From T3Sed10-213 sp012519365 (GTDB taxonomy: Bacteria; Planctomycetota; Phycisphaerae; Sedimentisphaerales; Anaerohalosphaeraceae): 64,000 nt of DNA. The position numbers were made by a program, and so were the translations under genes. The notes under the pieces were generated by a model. That model made no database searches and was not told the origin of the DNA. It saw nothing but the letters and a program-made list of their open reading frames with translations. Of the stretch, positions 37,746 through 46,190 are shown one piece after another. The DNA is taken from assembly GCA_033809355.1 (NCBI GenBank), contig JAPXLV010000002.1:35882-99881 (forward strand), read 5' to 3'. How positions within the stretch are numbered: position 1 is the first letter of the stretch; each line of letters begins with the position of its first letter.

Positions 37746-38082
37746 TTATGATGACGGCGATGAAATACTTCTGAGCAGTTCGGGCACGTCGGTGGGTGCT
37801 ATTTCCCATACGGTTTCGTCCTGAACGGCAAAATAGCTGTAAACCAGAATATTTCGAAAACCAACACTCTCTCGAGCGTTTGGAATGGCGTGTTCATATT
37901 CCGGACCCCATCGCAATATTTGACTTACTGCTTCGCCGATAATCCTGAGCTTTCATTTAACATCCGCCCTGACCAGCTCGTTTTGCTGATAATCCGTCAG
38001 TGTTTTTGTCTTTGGTAAAGTCCTCAAAGGCCTGGCAGGCCTGTTGAATGTCATAGAACAGTGAACGAATTTTTGGCTGCAT
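37746..38082 (-). pseudogene. HepT-like (DUF86/HEPN) toxin gene, decayed
   Basis: Reading the minus strand from an ATG at 38082 gives MQPKIRSLFYDIQQACQAFE and DFTKDK. A one-base shift in an A5 run leads into TLTDYQQNELVRADVK, an in-frame TGA where Arg (CGA) is expected, and then KLRIIGEAVSQILRWGPEYE. It ends with ARESVGFRNILVYSYFAVQD and ETVWEIAPTDVPELL. This is a complete DUF86/HepT protein apart from the two lesions. The HEPN RNase motif R-N-x-L-x-H is also lost (RNILVY, His to Tyr). HepT normally pairs with the nucleotidyltransferase MntA; no such gene is seen next to it. Confidence 0.8.
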
Positions 38083-38235
38083 AGAGTTCGACTCTCGATA
38101 GATTGACAATCTCTTGGAAGCAGGATTGTCAAGCTGCAGAAAAAAGGTGTTCTGGGGGTATGTTTTTGGGTTATAATGAACACGACAGACAACGGGTTTA
38201 GGGAATGACGAAATGGCTGATTTTGTGAGGTTACG

Positions 38236-38802
38236 ATGAATGAGACACAGAAACAAACGTTGTTGCGGATTGCCAAGCGGGCGGTGGCCTCGGCGGTAAT
38301 GGGGACGTCGTTGCGGATTGAACGATGCGACGATTCGGAATTGAATGAGCCGCGGGGGTGTTTTGTGACGCTCAAAAACGGCGAAGAATTACGCGGCTGC
38401 ATCGGGCAGTTTACGGCCGACCGGCCGTTGTATCAGATGGTGGCACAGATGGCTGTTTCCTCGGCCCGGCACGACCCGCGATTTATGCATGATCCGATTA
38501 CGCCGGAGGAATTGCCGCACCTGTTTATTGAAATTTCGGTGCTAAGCCCGATGCGGAAAACCGAAGATCCCTTGAGCCTGCGACTGGGTATTGACGGGAT
38601 TTACATTACAGACGGCATACGGAGCGGCTGTTTTCTGCCGCAGGTGGCGAGCGAAACCGGCTGGAGCAAGGAAGAGTTTCTCGGTTACTGCTGCACGCAC
38701 AAGGCCGGGCTGGAGTGGGACGCATGGAAACGAAAAGATGTTCAGACTTATCTGTTTACAGCCGAAGTCTTCGGTGCCGAGTGGAACGAGATTAAAGGTT
38801 AA
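38236..38802 (+). CDS. AMMECR1-domain protein (AmmeMemoRadiSam system A)
   Basis: A 188-residue protein with the AMMECR1 fold: RGCFVTLKNGEELRGCIGQF holds the family's invariant LRGCIG, followed by SSARHDPRFMHDPITPEEL, IEISVLSP, GIRSGCFLPQVASE and the Trp/Lys-rich C-terminus. Its molecular role is unsettled; it often co-occurs with a Memo protein and a radical SAM enzyme, neither of which lies beside it here. A TATAAT box at 38172-38177 lies about 60 bases upstream. Confidence 0.92.
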   Translation: MNETQKQTLLRIAKRAVASAVMGTSLRIERCDDSELNEPRGCFVTLKNGEELRGCIGQFTADRPLYQMVAQMAVSSARHDPRFMHDPITPEELPHLFIEISVLSPMRKTEDPLSLRLGIDGIYITDGIRSGCFLPQVASETGWSKEEFLGYCCTHKAGLEWDAWKRKDVQTYLFTAEVFGAEWNEIKG

Positions 38803-38819
38803 GCACGAAAGGAAACGAG

Positions 38820-39824
38820 ATGTTGACGGGCAGCAAGATAGGGCTGGGAGTACTGAGTTTGATGGCTGCGGCCGGCGTTGGTCTTGTTGGATGTAATGAG
38901 AAGCCACCGGCTGAGCCGGTGATGTCGGGCAACCCTCTGTTTGAGGGGTGGTATGCGGATCCGGAGGCGATTATTTACGACAAAACGTACTGGATTTTCC
39001 CGACCTATTCGGATGCGTACGACAAGCAATTGCATTTTGACTGTTTTTCGTCCGAGGATTTGGTGACGTGGACCAAACATGAGCGGATTTTGGACAGCAA
39101 ACAGGTCACGTGGGCAAAGCGAGCGATGTGGGCACCGGGAGTGATAGAAAAAGAGGGCAAATATTATCTGTTCTTTTCGGCCAATGATGTGCACCCCGGC
39201 CAGATTGGCGGCATCGGCGTGGCAGTTGCCGATCAGCCGGCCGGGCCATATCGTGACCTGCTGGGCAGGCCGCTGATCAACGAGATTGTCAACGGCGCTC
39301 AGCCGATCGACCAGTACATTTTTCGTGATGACGACGGGACCTATTATATGTATTACGGCGGCTGGAGACACTGCAATGTAGTCAAGCTCAACGAAGAATT
39401 TACAGGATTGGTGCCGTTTGAGGATGGGACGATTTATAAGGAGGTTACGCCGGACGGCTATGTCGAAGGGCCGTTTATGTTCAAAAAAGACGGTAAATAT
39501 TACTTTATGTGGTCCGAAGGCGGCTGGGGCGGCCCGGATTACAGCGTGGCTTATGCGATTGCCGATTCGCCGCTGGGGCCGTTTGAACGCATTGGCAAGA
39601 TTCTTGAGCAGGACCTGTCCGTGGCCACCGGCGCCGGCCATCATTCGGTGCTGCACGTGCCCGGCACGGATAAATGGTATATCGTTTATCACCGTCGGCC
39701 GCTGAGCGAGACACACCCCAACCACCGTGTTACGTGCATCGACAAAATGGAATTTGACGAACAGGGGTATATCAAGCCGGTTCGGATCACTTTTGAGGGG
39801 GTGCCGGCACAGCGGATTCCCTGA
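38820..39824 (+). CDS. Glycoside hydrolase family 43 lipoprotein
   Basis: A 334-residue surface lipoprotein (lipobox LVGC, Cys25) with a five-bladed beta-propeller of GH43. The expected residues are present: catalytic base Asp47 in WYADPEA, Asp164 in QPIDQYIFRDDDG and general acid Glu216 in YVEGPFMFKK. Family 43 contains xylosidases and arabinofuranosidases; the exact glycan is not predictable. AAAGGAAACGAG precedes the ATG. Confidence 0.92.
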   Translation: MLTGSKIGLGVLSLMAAAGVGLVGCNEKPPAEPVMSGNPLFEGWYADPEAIIYDKTYWIFPTYSDAYDKQLHFDCFSSEDLVTWTKHERILDSKQVTWAKRAMWAPGVIEKEGKYYLFFSANDVHPGQIGGIGVAVADQPAGPYRDLLGRPLINEIVNGAQPIDQYIFRDDDGTYYMYYGGWRHCNVVKLNEEFTGLVPFEDGTIYKEVTPDGYVEGPFMFKKDGKYYFMWSEGGWGGPDYSVAYAIADSPLGPFERIGKILEQDLSVATGAGHHSVLHVPGTDKWYIVYHRRPLSETHPNHRVTCIDKMEFDEQGYIKPVRITFEGVPAQRIP

Positions 39825-39929
39825 CAGGGTCCTGGCGATGTTTGGTGCTCAAAAGTGATGGCGGAGAACAAATAAGAAATAAGAAAGGCGTTTAATGACA
39901 TAAAAGTCTTGGATAGTTTCATTATTGGA

Positions 39930-39950
39930 CTTGTTTTGACGTAAAACAAG
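39930..39950 (+). other. Perfect hairpin just upstream of a promoter
   Basis: CTTGTTTT (39930-39937) pairs with AAAACAAG (39943-39950) around GACGT, ending 6 bases before a -35 box. It could end the GH43 transcript or act as an operator. The 10-mer ATTATTGGAC occurs just before it (39921) and again inside the promoter region (39981). Confidence 0.45.
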
Positions 39951-39956
39951 AAGTTC

Positions 39957-39985
39957 TTGACAAGGGTCTGCTTGGGTGCTATTAT
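39957..39985 (+). promoter_or_regulatory. Strong sigma-70-type promoter
   Basis: A perfect TTGACA (39957-39962), 17-base spacer and TATTAT (39980-39985). It drives the metallopeptidase-like lipoprotein gene at 40068 with a leader of roughly 75 bases. Confidence 0.7.
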
Positions 39986-40067
39986 TGGACCTTCCGTGTT
40001 GGAACTGAAGTGTTGGAATGCAGTGATGCGACGGGCCGCAGTGTTGGCCGGGCGGAGGGTTGGTTGG

Positions 40068-41234
40068 ATGACTCACGAATTGAGGGATGGGTTTATTCCA
40101 GACAAAAAAAACAATCAAAATTTGTTTGTTCATGGTTTTTTTGGGGGACAGGGGAGGATTTTACTATCTTTAATTCTATGTTTATTGGTGGGGCTGGTCG
40201 GTTGCTCGCAGCCTTCCTCATCATTCCAAAGCACGATCTCACCTGATGCAGGCCCAAATCTGAATACAACCACCGGGCTGATAGACTATCTGCAGGTCGA
40301 GCCGACAGTGCGGCACGTGGCGTCGTGGGACAACCCGTATGGTCAGGGATTGGTGATTGAGACGCGGCATTATCGCGTTTATACGACGCTGCTAGAGCCG
40401 CTGATGCTGCGGCAGGTGCCGTCTTTTCTGGAGTCGGCGTTTCGGGCGTATCAACGTCAATTGCCCGAGCCGGTTTCTTCTTCTGAGCCGTTGGTGGTGT
40501 ATTTGTTCGACAGCCGCACAGCGTGGGAAGCATATACACGCGACACCGCCGGCGAAAACGCAGAGATTTATCTTCAAATCCAGGCGGGGGCCTATGTTGC
40601 CGATGGAGTTTGTGCGGCCTATAATATCGGGCGTCGGCAGACGTTTTCGGTGCTGGGACATGAGGGATGGCATCAGTTTACCCAGCAGTATTTTACCTAT
40701 CGTTTGCCGAGTTGGCTGGATGAAGGTATTGCGACGCTGTTTGAGACGTGCCGCTATGAGCGGGGGCAGTTTGTTTTTCAGCCGACATCCAATATGCTGC
40801 GTCTGGGCACGCTTAAGTTGCAATTGCTTGAAGGGAAGCTGATTTCGCTCAATGAGCTACTTGTGCTCAATCCCGGTCAATTATTAAGCGGCTACAACGT
40901 CGATCCTCACGGGGCAACGGCGTTTTATTCGCAGGTCTATGCGTTGGTTCGCTTTTTGCGTGAGGACGGCTACGGCATGCGTTTGCGGGCCTATCGGGCC
41001 ATGCTGCACGGGGCAGCGTATGGGGACTGGCCGATTGAGGACCGTTTGCTTGACGTTGCCGCCGATCGCCAGGCGGTTCTGACGGTTGGGTGGAATATTC
41101 AGACCTCACAGGCCCTGTTTGGGTATTATTTTGGGGAAGATCTGGACGCGATGAATGCAGAATATCAGGCGTTTTGTCGAAAGATTACCTATCCGATCCA
41201 GCTCAAAGCGATGCACATAATTCCCGCCAACTGA
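40068..41234 (+). CDS. Lipoprotein with gluzincin-type metallopeptidase motif
   Basis: A 388-residue exported protein with one hydrophobic segment ending in lipobox LVGC (Cys46). The zinc motif His198-Glu199-x-x-His202 lies in VLGHEGWHQF, with a third ligand candidate Glu219 in SWLDEGIATLFE. This is the gluzincin pattern seen in DUF1570-type planctomycete proteins. I chose the ATG at 40068 because GGAGG lies 9 bases upstream and the promoter start is just upstream. This leaves an unusually long, charged N-region before the lipobox; a TTG start 18 codons later would give a shorter one. Confidence 0.75.
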   Translation: MTHELRDGFIPDKKNNQNLFVHGFFGGQGRILLSLILCLLVGLVGCSQPSSSFQSTISPDAGPNLNTTTGLIDYLQVEPTVRHVASWDNPYGQGLVIETRHYRVYTTLLEPLMLRQVPSFLESAFRAYQRQLPEPVSSSEPLVVYLFDSRTAWEAYTRDTAGENAEIYLQIQAGAYVADGVCAAYNIGRRQTFSVLGHEGWHQFTQQYFTYRLPSWLDEGIATLFETCRYERGQFVFQPTSNMLRLGTLKLQLLEGKLISLNELLVLNPGQLLSGYNVDPHGATAFYSQVYALVRFLREDGYGMRLRAYRAMLHGAAYGDWPIEDRLLDVAADRQAVLTVGWNIQTSQALFGYYFGEDLDAMNAEYQAFCRKITYPIQLKAMHIIPAN

Positions 41235-41349
41235 TATGTTTTGCAATTTTTGGGTGTTTTCGCTGCGTTTTTTTGTCGATTTATAGAAGCGAAGGCAGCA
41301 TTGCCGTTCAAGAGAATGCCAGCCCTGAATCAGAAGAAAGAATAGCCCG

Positions 41350-43605
41350 ATGGATCATGTTTTGATTAAATCCTCCAGTGGTATTGGGGCGGAATTTGTC
41401 CCTTCGGAATTTTTACGCCCCGGTCAAGATGAATACACGCTGCGCAATGCACAAAATCCCCAGCCGCTTCCGCCGTGGCGTCACCTGCGCGCCGATGAGC
41501 TGGAGCAACTTGTCAAAAACGGCAATAACGCAGAGAATTGGGACGATCTGCTGGTGACCGATGCGTTCGATCCTGGTCAGGTGAAAAACAGCAGCTTTTT
41601 CGGTCGGGTTCGCATTGGCCGACTGGACAATGCTGTGCTGGAGCATCACGACCTGCAACTTCCCACCGGCATATGGAACAGTCAAATTGTCGCGTGTGAT
41701 ATTGGCAATGATGTGGCGATTCACAATGTCAGTTATCTGGCGCATTACATTATTGGCGACCGATGTATTCTGGCCAATATTGACGAGATGCACACGACCA
41801 ATCACGCCAAATTCGGCAACGGCATCCTCAAAGACGGCGAGCCGGAGTCGGTGCGGGTCTGGATGGATCTGATGAACGAGGCCGGGGGGCGTCGTGTGAT
41901 GCCATTTGACGGGATGATCGCGGCCGATGCCTATCTGTGGGCCAAATACCGCGACGATAAGGCGATGCTGGAAAAGTTTAAGCATTATACGCAGAAAAAA
42001 TTCGATTCCCGACGCGGATATTACGGCACTGTGGGCGATCAGTCTGTGATCAAAAACTCGCGGATTCTCAAGGATGTCAAGATCGGCTCGTGTGCGTATA
42101 TCAAAGGCGCCAACAAACTCAAGAATCTGACGATCAACTCATCGCCGCAGGAACAAACGCAGATCGGCGAAGGGGTTGAATTGGTCAACGGCATTATCGG
42201 TTACGGCTGTCATATTTTTTACGGCTGCAAGGCGGTGCGGTTTGTGTTGGCAGATCATTCCAACCTGAAGTACGGCGCACGGCTGATCAATTCGTTTTTG
42301 GGGGACAACTCGACGATTTCCTGCTGCGAGGTGTTGAACAATCTGATTTTTCCGGTCCACGAACAGCATCATAACAATTCCTTTTTGATCGCGTCGGTTG
42401 TGCTGGGGCAAAGCAATATGGCTGCGGGGGCGACTATCGGCTCCAACCATAACAGTCGTGCCAACGATAACGAGGTGCAGGCGGGGCGCGGCTTTTGGCC
42501 GGGGCTGTGTACGAGCATTAAACACTCCAGTCGGTTCGCGTCGTTTGTGCTGCTGGTCAAGGGCGACTTTCCGGCGGAGTTGGATATTCCGCTGCCGTTT
42601 AGCCTGGTGAACAACAATGTGTCCAAAGATCAACTGGAAGTGACACCGTCGTTTTGGTGGCGGTCGAATATGTACGCGCTGGCTCGGAATTCGTGGAAAT
42701 TCAGGAACCGGGATAAACGGTTGAACAAAATTCAGCATATTGAGGTTGAGCCATTGGCCCCGGATACGGTTGAGGAGATTCTCAAGGCGCGGCAGCTGCT
42801 GGAATTGTGGACGGGCAAGGCCGCGGCCCGACAAGCGGGGCAATCGGTTGAGACACTGGGCGAAGAGGACCTGATCCGGCAGGGTCGGCTGCTGCTGACC
42901 GGCCCGGCCGAGGCGGTTGACGGGCTTGAGGTGCTGGGCGAGGGGATGGAAAAAACGCATCGCAGGGCCGTGATCCGCAAGCCGCAGGAAGGCTACGCGG
43001 CATACGGGCAAATGCTGCATTATTACGGAGTGTGCAATGTGCTCAGTTATGCGCAGGCCCATCCTGAGGCGGATTTTGCAGCGATGCAGAAGGTGTTGGC
43101 GGGGCCGCGCTGCTCGCAATGGGTGAATCTGGGCGGTCAACTGGTGTCGACGGAAGATGTGGACCGGCTGCGGGTTGACATTGGCGCGGGGGTGTTGGAT
43201 TCGTGGAATGCGATTCATCGGCGTTATGATGAATTGTGGGCGGCCTATCCGCTGGAAAAACAGAAACACGCCTTTGCCGTGTTGTGCGGGTTGTATGAGA
43301 CGGATAACCTGACCGAGGCACAGTGGCGCGAGGCGCTCCAGAGAGCGGTTGCAATCCAAGAATTGATTTGTCAGCGGGTTTATGAATCGCGCAAGAAGGA
43401 TTTCGAAAATCCCTTCCGCCGGGCGACGTACCGCAATCTTGAGGAGATGACCGCCACCATCGGCACGGTGGAGGACAATGATTTCGTGCAGCGTGTCCGG
43501 CAAGAGTCTGCCCAGTTCAAACAGCAGGTTGAACAAATCCTTTCCGCTTTTTATCCTGAAAAAGCAGGTGGCTGCCAAGCGGGAGGTCAGGTAAAAAGCA
43601 AGTAA
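41350..43605 (+). CDS. DUF4954 family protein with left-handed beta-helix
   Basis: A 751-residue soluble protein. The middle (~75-400) is rich in short hexapeptide-like repeats (VLEHHDLQLPTGIWNSQIVA, VVLGQSNMAAGATIGSNHNS), as in left-handed beta-helix acyl- or nucleotidyltransferase-type proteins. The C-terminal third is helical. It matches the DUF4954 family of Bacteroidota, spirochaetes and Planctomycetota, whose function is unknown. The following SIS-domain gene suggests sugar-phosphate or sugar-nucleotide chemistry; this is inference. Confidence 0.85.
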   Translation: MDHVLIKSSSGIGAEFVPSEFLRPGQDEYTLRNAQNPQPLPPWRHLRADELEQLVKNGNNAENWDDLLVTDAFDPGQVKNSSFFGRVRIGRLDNAVLEHHDLQLPTGIWNSQIVACDIGNDVAIHNVSYLAHYIIGDRCILANIDEMHTTNHAKFGNGILKDGEPESVRVWMDLMNEAGGRRVMPFDGMIAADAYLWAKYRDDKAMLEKFKHYTQKKFDSRRGYYGTVGDQSVIKNSRILKDVKIGSCAYIKGANKLKNLTINSSPQEQTQIGEGVELVNGIIGYGCHIFYGCKAVRFVLADHSNLKYGARLINSFLGDNSTISCCEVLNNLIFPVHEQHHNNSFLIASVVLGQSNMAAGATIGSNHNSRANDNEVQAGRGFWPGLCTSIKHSSRFASFVLLVKGDFPAELDIPLPFSLVNNNVSKDQLEVTPSFWWRSNMYALARNSWKFRNRDKRLNKIQHIEVEPLAPDTVEEILKARQLLELWTGKAAARQAGQSVETLGEEDLIRQGRLLLTGPAEAVDGLEVLGEGMEKTHRRAVIRKPQEGYAAYGQMLHYYGVCNVLSYAQAHPEADFAAMQKVLAGPRCSQWVNLGGQLVSTEDVDRLRVDIGAGVLDSWNAIHRRYDELWAAYPLEKQKHAFAVLCGLYETDNLTEAQWREALQRAVAIQELICQRVYESRKKDFENPFRRATYRNLEEMTATIGTVEDNDFVQRVRQESAQFKQQVEQILSAFYPEKAGGCQAGGQVKSK

Positions 43606-43782
43606 AATACGATGCCATCGCGTGTTTCCCAAAGGTGATAGACCGATGTCACAGTCGCATTTGAACCCTCTTTTGGAGTTGAAAACGGTTCAATGCATGC
43701 TGCGGAGTTTTTTGACGCCGGCCCAGCGACAGCCGGGTAGAATTTATAATCGATACGAACCCATTTTAGAAACGAGGACAAC

Positions 43783-44799
43783 ATGAATTTACAGGACAAA
43801 CGATATGCGCAGTATGCGCTGGTGCGGGAGATGATGGACACGGTTGGTGTGGTCAAGGGGTTTGATCGGGGGCAGAGTCGGGATGTGGCCGGGCGGATCG
43901 CCTCGGTCGGTCGGCTGTTGATGAGCGGCGAGGGGTCCAGTCGTATTTTCCCGGCCAAGAATGCGATTCGCAAGGCGTTGACGTGGGGGCTGGATGTGTG
44001 CCTGCATACGGAAGGGTCGCGTCAGGCGCTGCAATATGATCTGTCCAAGTTTGCGGTGTTTTGCGCGTCCAATTCGGGCCGAACGAAAGAAGTGGTACTG
44101 CTGGCCAAGAAACTGGCCGAGTCGGGCAACGCCCATCGGTTCGGTCTGACCGCCAACGCCGGGACGCTGCTGGAGCAGGCCTGTGCAGAAACATTTGTGC
44201 TGACGTGCGGCTGGGAGCAGGCAGTCGCCGCGACCAAGAGCGTGGTTGAGCAAGCCCTTTTTTATGAATCCATCGTGCGGCATATTCACGGCTCAATAGA
44301 TGCGCTGGATTGCGCAGCGTTGGCTGAATGTATCGAAGAGGCGTTGACATTGCCGATTGATGCCGGGGTGGTGCGGGCCGCGGCCGCGGCGCCGACTATT
44401 TATTTTGCCGGCTATAACGACGGGGTGGCCGAGGAATTGACACTCAAGACCAACGAGATTACCCGCAAGAAGAGCGATTTTCTCGAAGGTACCTATGCTG
44501 TGCATGGTATCGAAGAGGTGATGGATCCCCAGGATGTGGTCTTTGTGGTGGATCCGATTGCCGAGGAAGAGGAAAAGTTTGAAGAGGTGCTTGTCAAAGG
44601 TGTTGGGCTGAAGGTCGTGGCCATCGCCGCCCGCGACACCCGTTTTGAGACGATTCGCGTGCCGGAGGCGGGGGCGATGAACCCGTATGTGTTCTTGTGT
44701 GCGGGGTGGAATCTGCTGGTCGAAATCGGCATGGCGCTGAAAATCAATCTTGACAAACCCGAGCGCGCACGTAAAGTCGGCAATGAGTTCATCGGTTAA
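43783..44799 (+). CDS. SIS-domain sugar-phosphate isomerase-like protein
   Basis: A 338-residue protein with two SIS domains, like the isomerase half of GlmS and AgaS. LLMSGEGSSRIFPAKNAIRK and FAVFCASNSGRTKEVVLLAK carry the Ser-rich sugar-phosphate loops. GWEQAVAATKSVVEQALFYE is the conserved helix, and the second domain includes YFAGYNDGVAEELTLKTNEI. It has no glutaminase domain, so it would act as a ketose/aldose or deaminating isomerase. It follows the DUF4954 gene. Confidence 0.88.
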   Translation: MNLQDKRYAQYALVREMMDTVGVVKGFDRGQSRDVAGRIASVGRLLMSGEGSSRIFPAKNAIRKALTWGLDVCLHTEGSRQALQYDLSKFAVFCASNSGRTKEVVLLAKKLAESGNAHRFGLTANAGTLLEQACAETFVLTCGWEQAVAATKSVVEQALFYESIVRHIHGSIDALDCAALAECIEEALTLPIDAGVVRAAAAAPTIYFAGYNDGVAEELTLKTNEITRKKSDFLEGTYAVHGIEEVMDPQDVVFVVDPIAEEEEKFEEVLVKGVGLKVVAIAARDTRFETIRVPEAGAMNPYVFLCAGWNLLVEIGMALKINLDKPERARKVGNEFIG

Positions 44800-44828
44800 C
44801 AGACAAGAACAGCCACGACGGGAGGTGT

Positions 44829-45485
44829 ATGAAAGTTTCGTTAAATCAGAAGATTTTGAGTCGAAACGACCAAATTGCCCAACAAAATCGCGAATTTTTC
44901 GCCCAAAACGGCATTTTGTGTCTCAATGTGATCTCTTCGCCCGGCTCGGGCAAGACGACGCTGTTGGCTCGGACTATCCGGTATTTGGGCGATCGGCTGA
45001 AGGTGGGCGTCATTGAGGGCGACATCCGCACCGATCATGATGCCCAGCGCATTCGGGAAACCGGCGCCGAGGCCGTACAGATTGAAACCGAGGGGGCCTG
45101 CCATCTCAGTGCTGAGCAGGTCGCCGCGGCGCTGAAGGTGATGGATGCGGCCTCAAAAGACATCATTTTTATCGAGAATGTGGGGAATCTGGTCTGTCCA
45201 TCGGCCTTTGATTTGGGCGAATCTGGGCGGGTGGTGCTGCTGAGTGTGCCGGAAGGCGACGACAAGCCCGCCAAATATCCGGGCACGTTTGCGGGGGCGA
45301 ATATAATTCTTATCAATAAGATCGATTTGATAGATTATATTCCGTTTCGGCTGGAGCGTGTGTTGGCCGATATTCAGGCGGTCAATCCGGAGGCGACGAT
45401 TTTGCAGGTCTCGGCTGAGACGGGTCAGGGGTTTGACGCGTGGTGCGACTGGCTGGTTTCGTACCGGGCTGCCGTGTCCAAATAA
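44829..45485 (+). CDS. hypB: Hydrogenase/urease nickel-insertion GTPase HypB
   Basis: HypB is a GTP-dependent nickel chaperone for hydrogenase and sometimes urease maturation. The 218-residue protein has the P-loop SSPGSGKTTLL (~36-46), the metal-site Cys91-His92 in EGACHLSAEQ, switch region ENVGNLVCPSAFDLGE and the G4 motif NKIDLI. The N-terminal Cys-rich and His-rich nickel-storage segments found in some HypB proteins are absent. No hypA or hydrogenase gene is in the window, so its client is elsewhere. Confidence 0.95.
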   Translation: MKVSLNQKILSRNDQIAQQNREFFAQNGILCLNVISSPGSGKTTLLARTIRYLGDRLKVGVIEGDIRTDHDAQRIRETGAEAVQIETEGACHLSAEQVAAALKVMDAASKDIIFIENVGNLVCPSAFDLGESGRVVLLSVPEGDDKPAKYPGTFAGANIILINKIDLIDYIPFRLERVLADIQAVNPEATILQVSAETGQGFDAWCDWLVSYRAAVSK

Positions 45486-45819
45486 GACGATGGACGGGAA
45501 AAAGAAGGCCCCTCTCCGCGGAAAAAGACCCAGAGAGATGGTTTTCCACAGGGTGGAGGACGCGGCACCTTGCACCATCTCGTTCGCCAGCGGGTAAAAC
45601 ATCTATAACGTATATTTTCAATATACCATACCCCGTTAAATCCATTCAGGACGCCGGGGACCGAGAGAAATTTTATTCTCAATTCTTCCGAAACAGAGAA
45701 TAGATGCGGTTTTTGGTTCCTGCTCTTAGATGAAAATTTCAAAGAAAATCAACATTCAATTGACACTGATTCCATATTTGGTTATTTTACCATATGTTCA
45801 AATGTGAGGTGTAAAACCT
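45486..45819 (+). promoter_or_regulatory. Promoter and operator candidates of the first arsR gene
   Basis: TTGACA (45760-45765), a 17-base spacer and TATTTT (45783-45788) form a good promoter. An inverted repeat, CATATTTG (45773-45780) with CAAATGTG (45799-45806), brackets the -10 box and would suit an ArsR dimer. Upstream, TATTCTC (45674-45680) can pair either with GAGAA (45665-45669) or with GAGAATA (45696-45702). No gene is seen in this 334-base gap. Confidence 0.55.
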
Positions 45820-46140
45820 ATGAATGAAAAAGACAAATTGCTCTATGATGCCAAGGCCAAGGTGCTTAAGGCGCTGGCTCATCCGACCAGGCTCTGGATG
45901 GCGGAACAGTTAGCCTGTGGGGAACGCTGTGTGTGTGAATTTGCCGATGCGGTTGATGCCGATTTTTCCACGATTTCGAAGCATTTGGCTGTCCTGAAAC
46001 AGGCCGGGATTGTTGAGGTCGATAAACGCGGCAAACAGGTTTATTACCGGTTGAAAGTGCCGTGTATCCTCACCTTTATGAACTGCGTGGAAGCGGTCAT
46101 TGAATCTCAAATCAAGGCACACTCTGCATTGATTAAGTAA
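45820..46140 (+). CDS. ArsR-family metal(loid)-responsive repressor (first copy)
   Basis: A 106-residue winged-helix repressor. The sensor motif CVC (Cys37, Cys39, with Cys33 close by) in GERCVCEFADAV is the arsenite/antimonite-type site at the recognition region. FSTISKHLAVLKQAGIVEVD is the recognition helix plus wing. The wing RGKQVYYRL follows. It heads the arsenic/redox gene group and lies 50 bases before the permease gene, which it probably controls through the inverted repeat upstream. Confidence 0.93.
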   Translation: MNEKDKLLYDAKAKVLKALAHPTRLWMAEQLACGERCVCEFADAVDADFSTISKHLAVLKQAGIVEVDKRGKQVYYRLKVPCILTFMNCVEAVIESQIKAHSALIK

Positions 46141-46190
46141 TTATTGGGCGGATAGTTGGTTAAATGGGGAAACGACCGTGAGAGGGATAT

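Noticed and set aside
37953..38402. A 149-codon minus-strand frame reaching into the AMMECR1 gene
   Set aside because: Only its last part is meaningful, as the shifted middle section of the decayed HepT gene; the rest is antisense to AMMECR1.
44829..45485. A local hydrogenase operon suggested by hypB
   Set aside because: No other hyp gene, hydrogenase subunit or nickel transporter is in the window.
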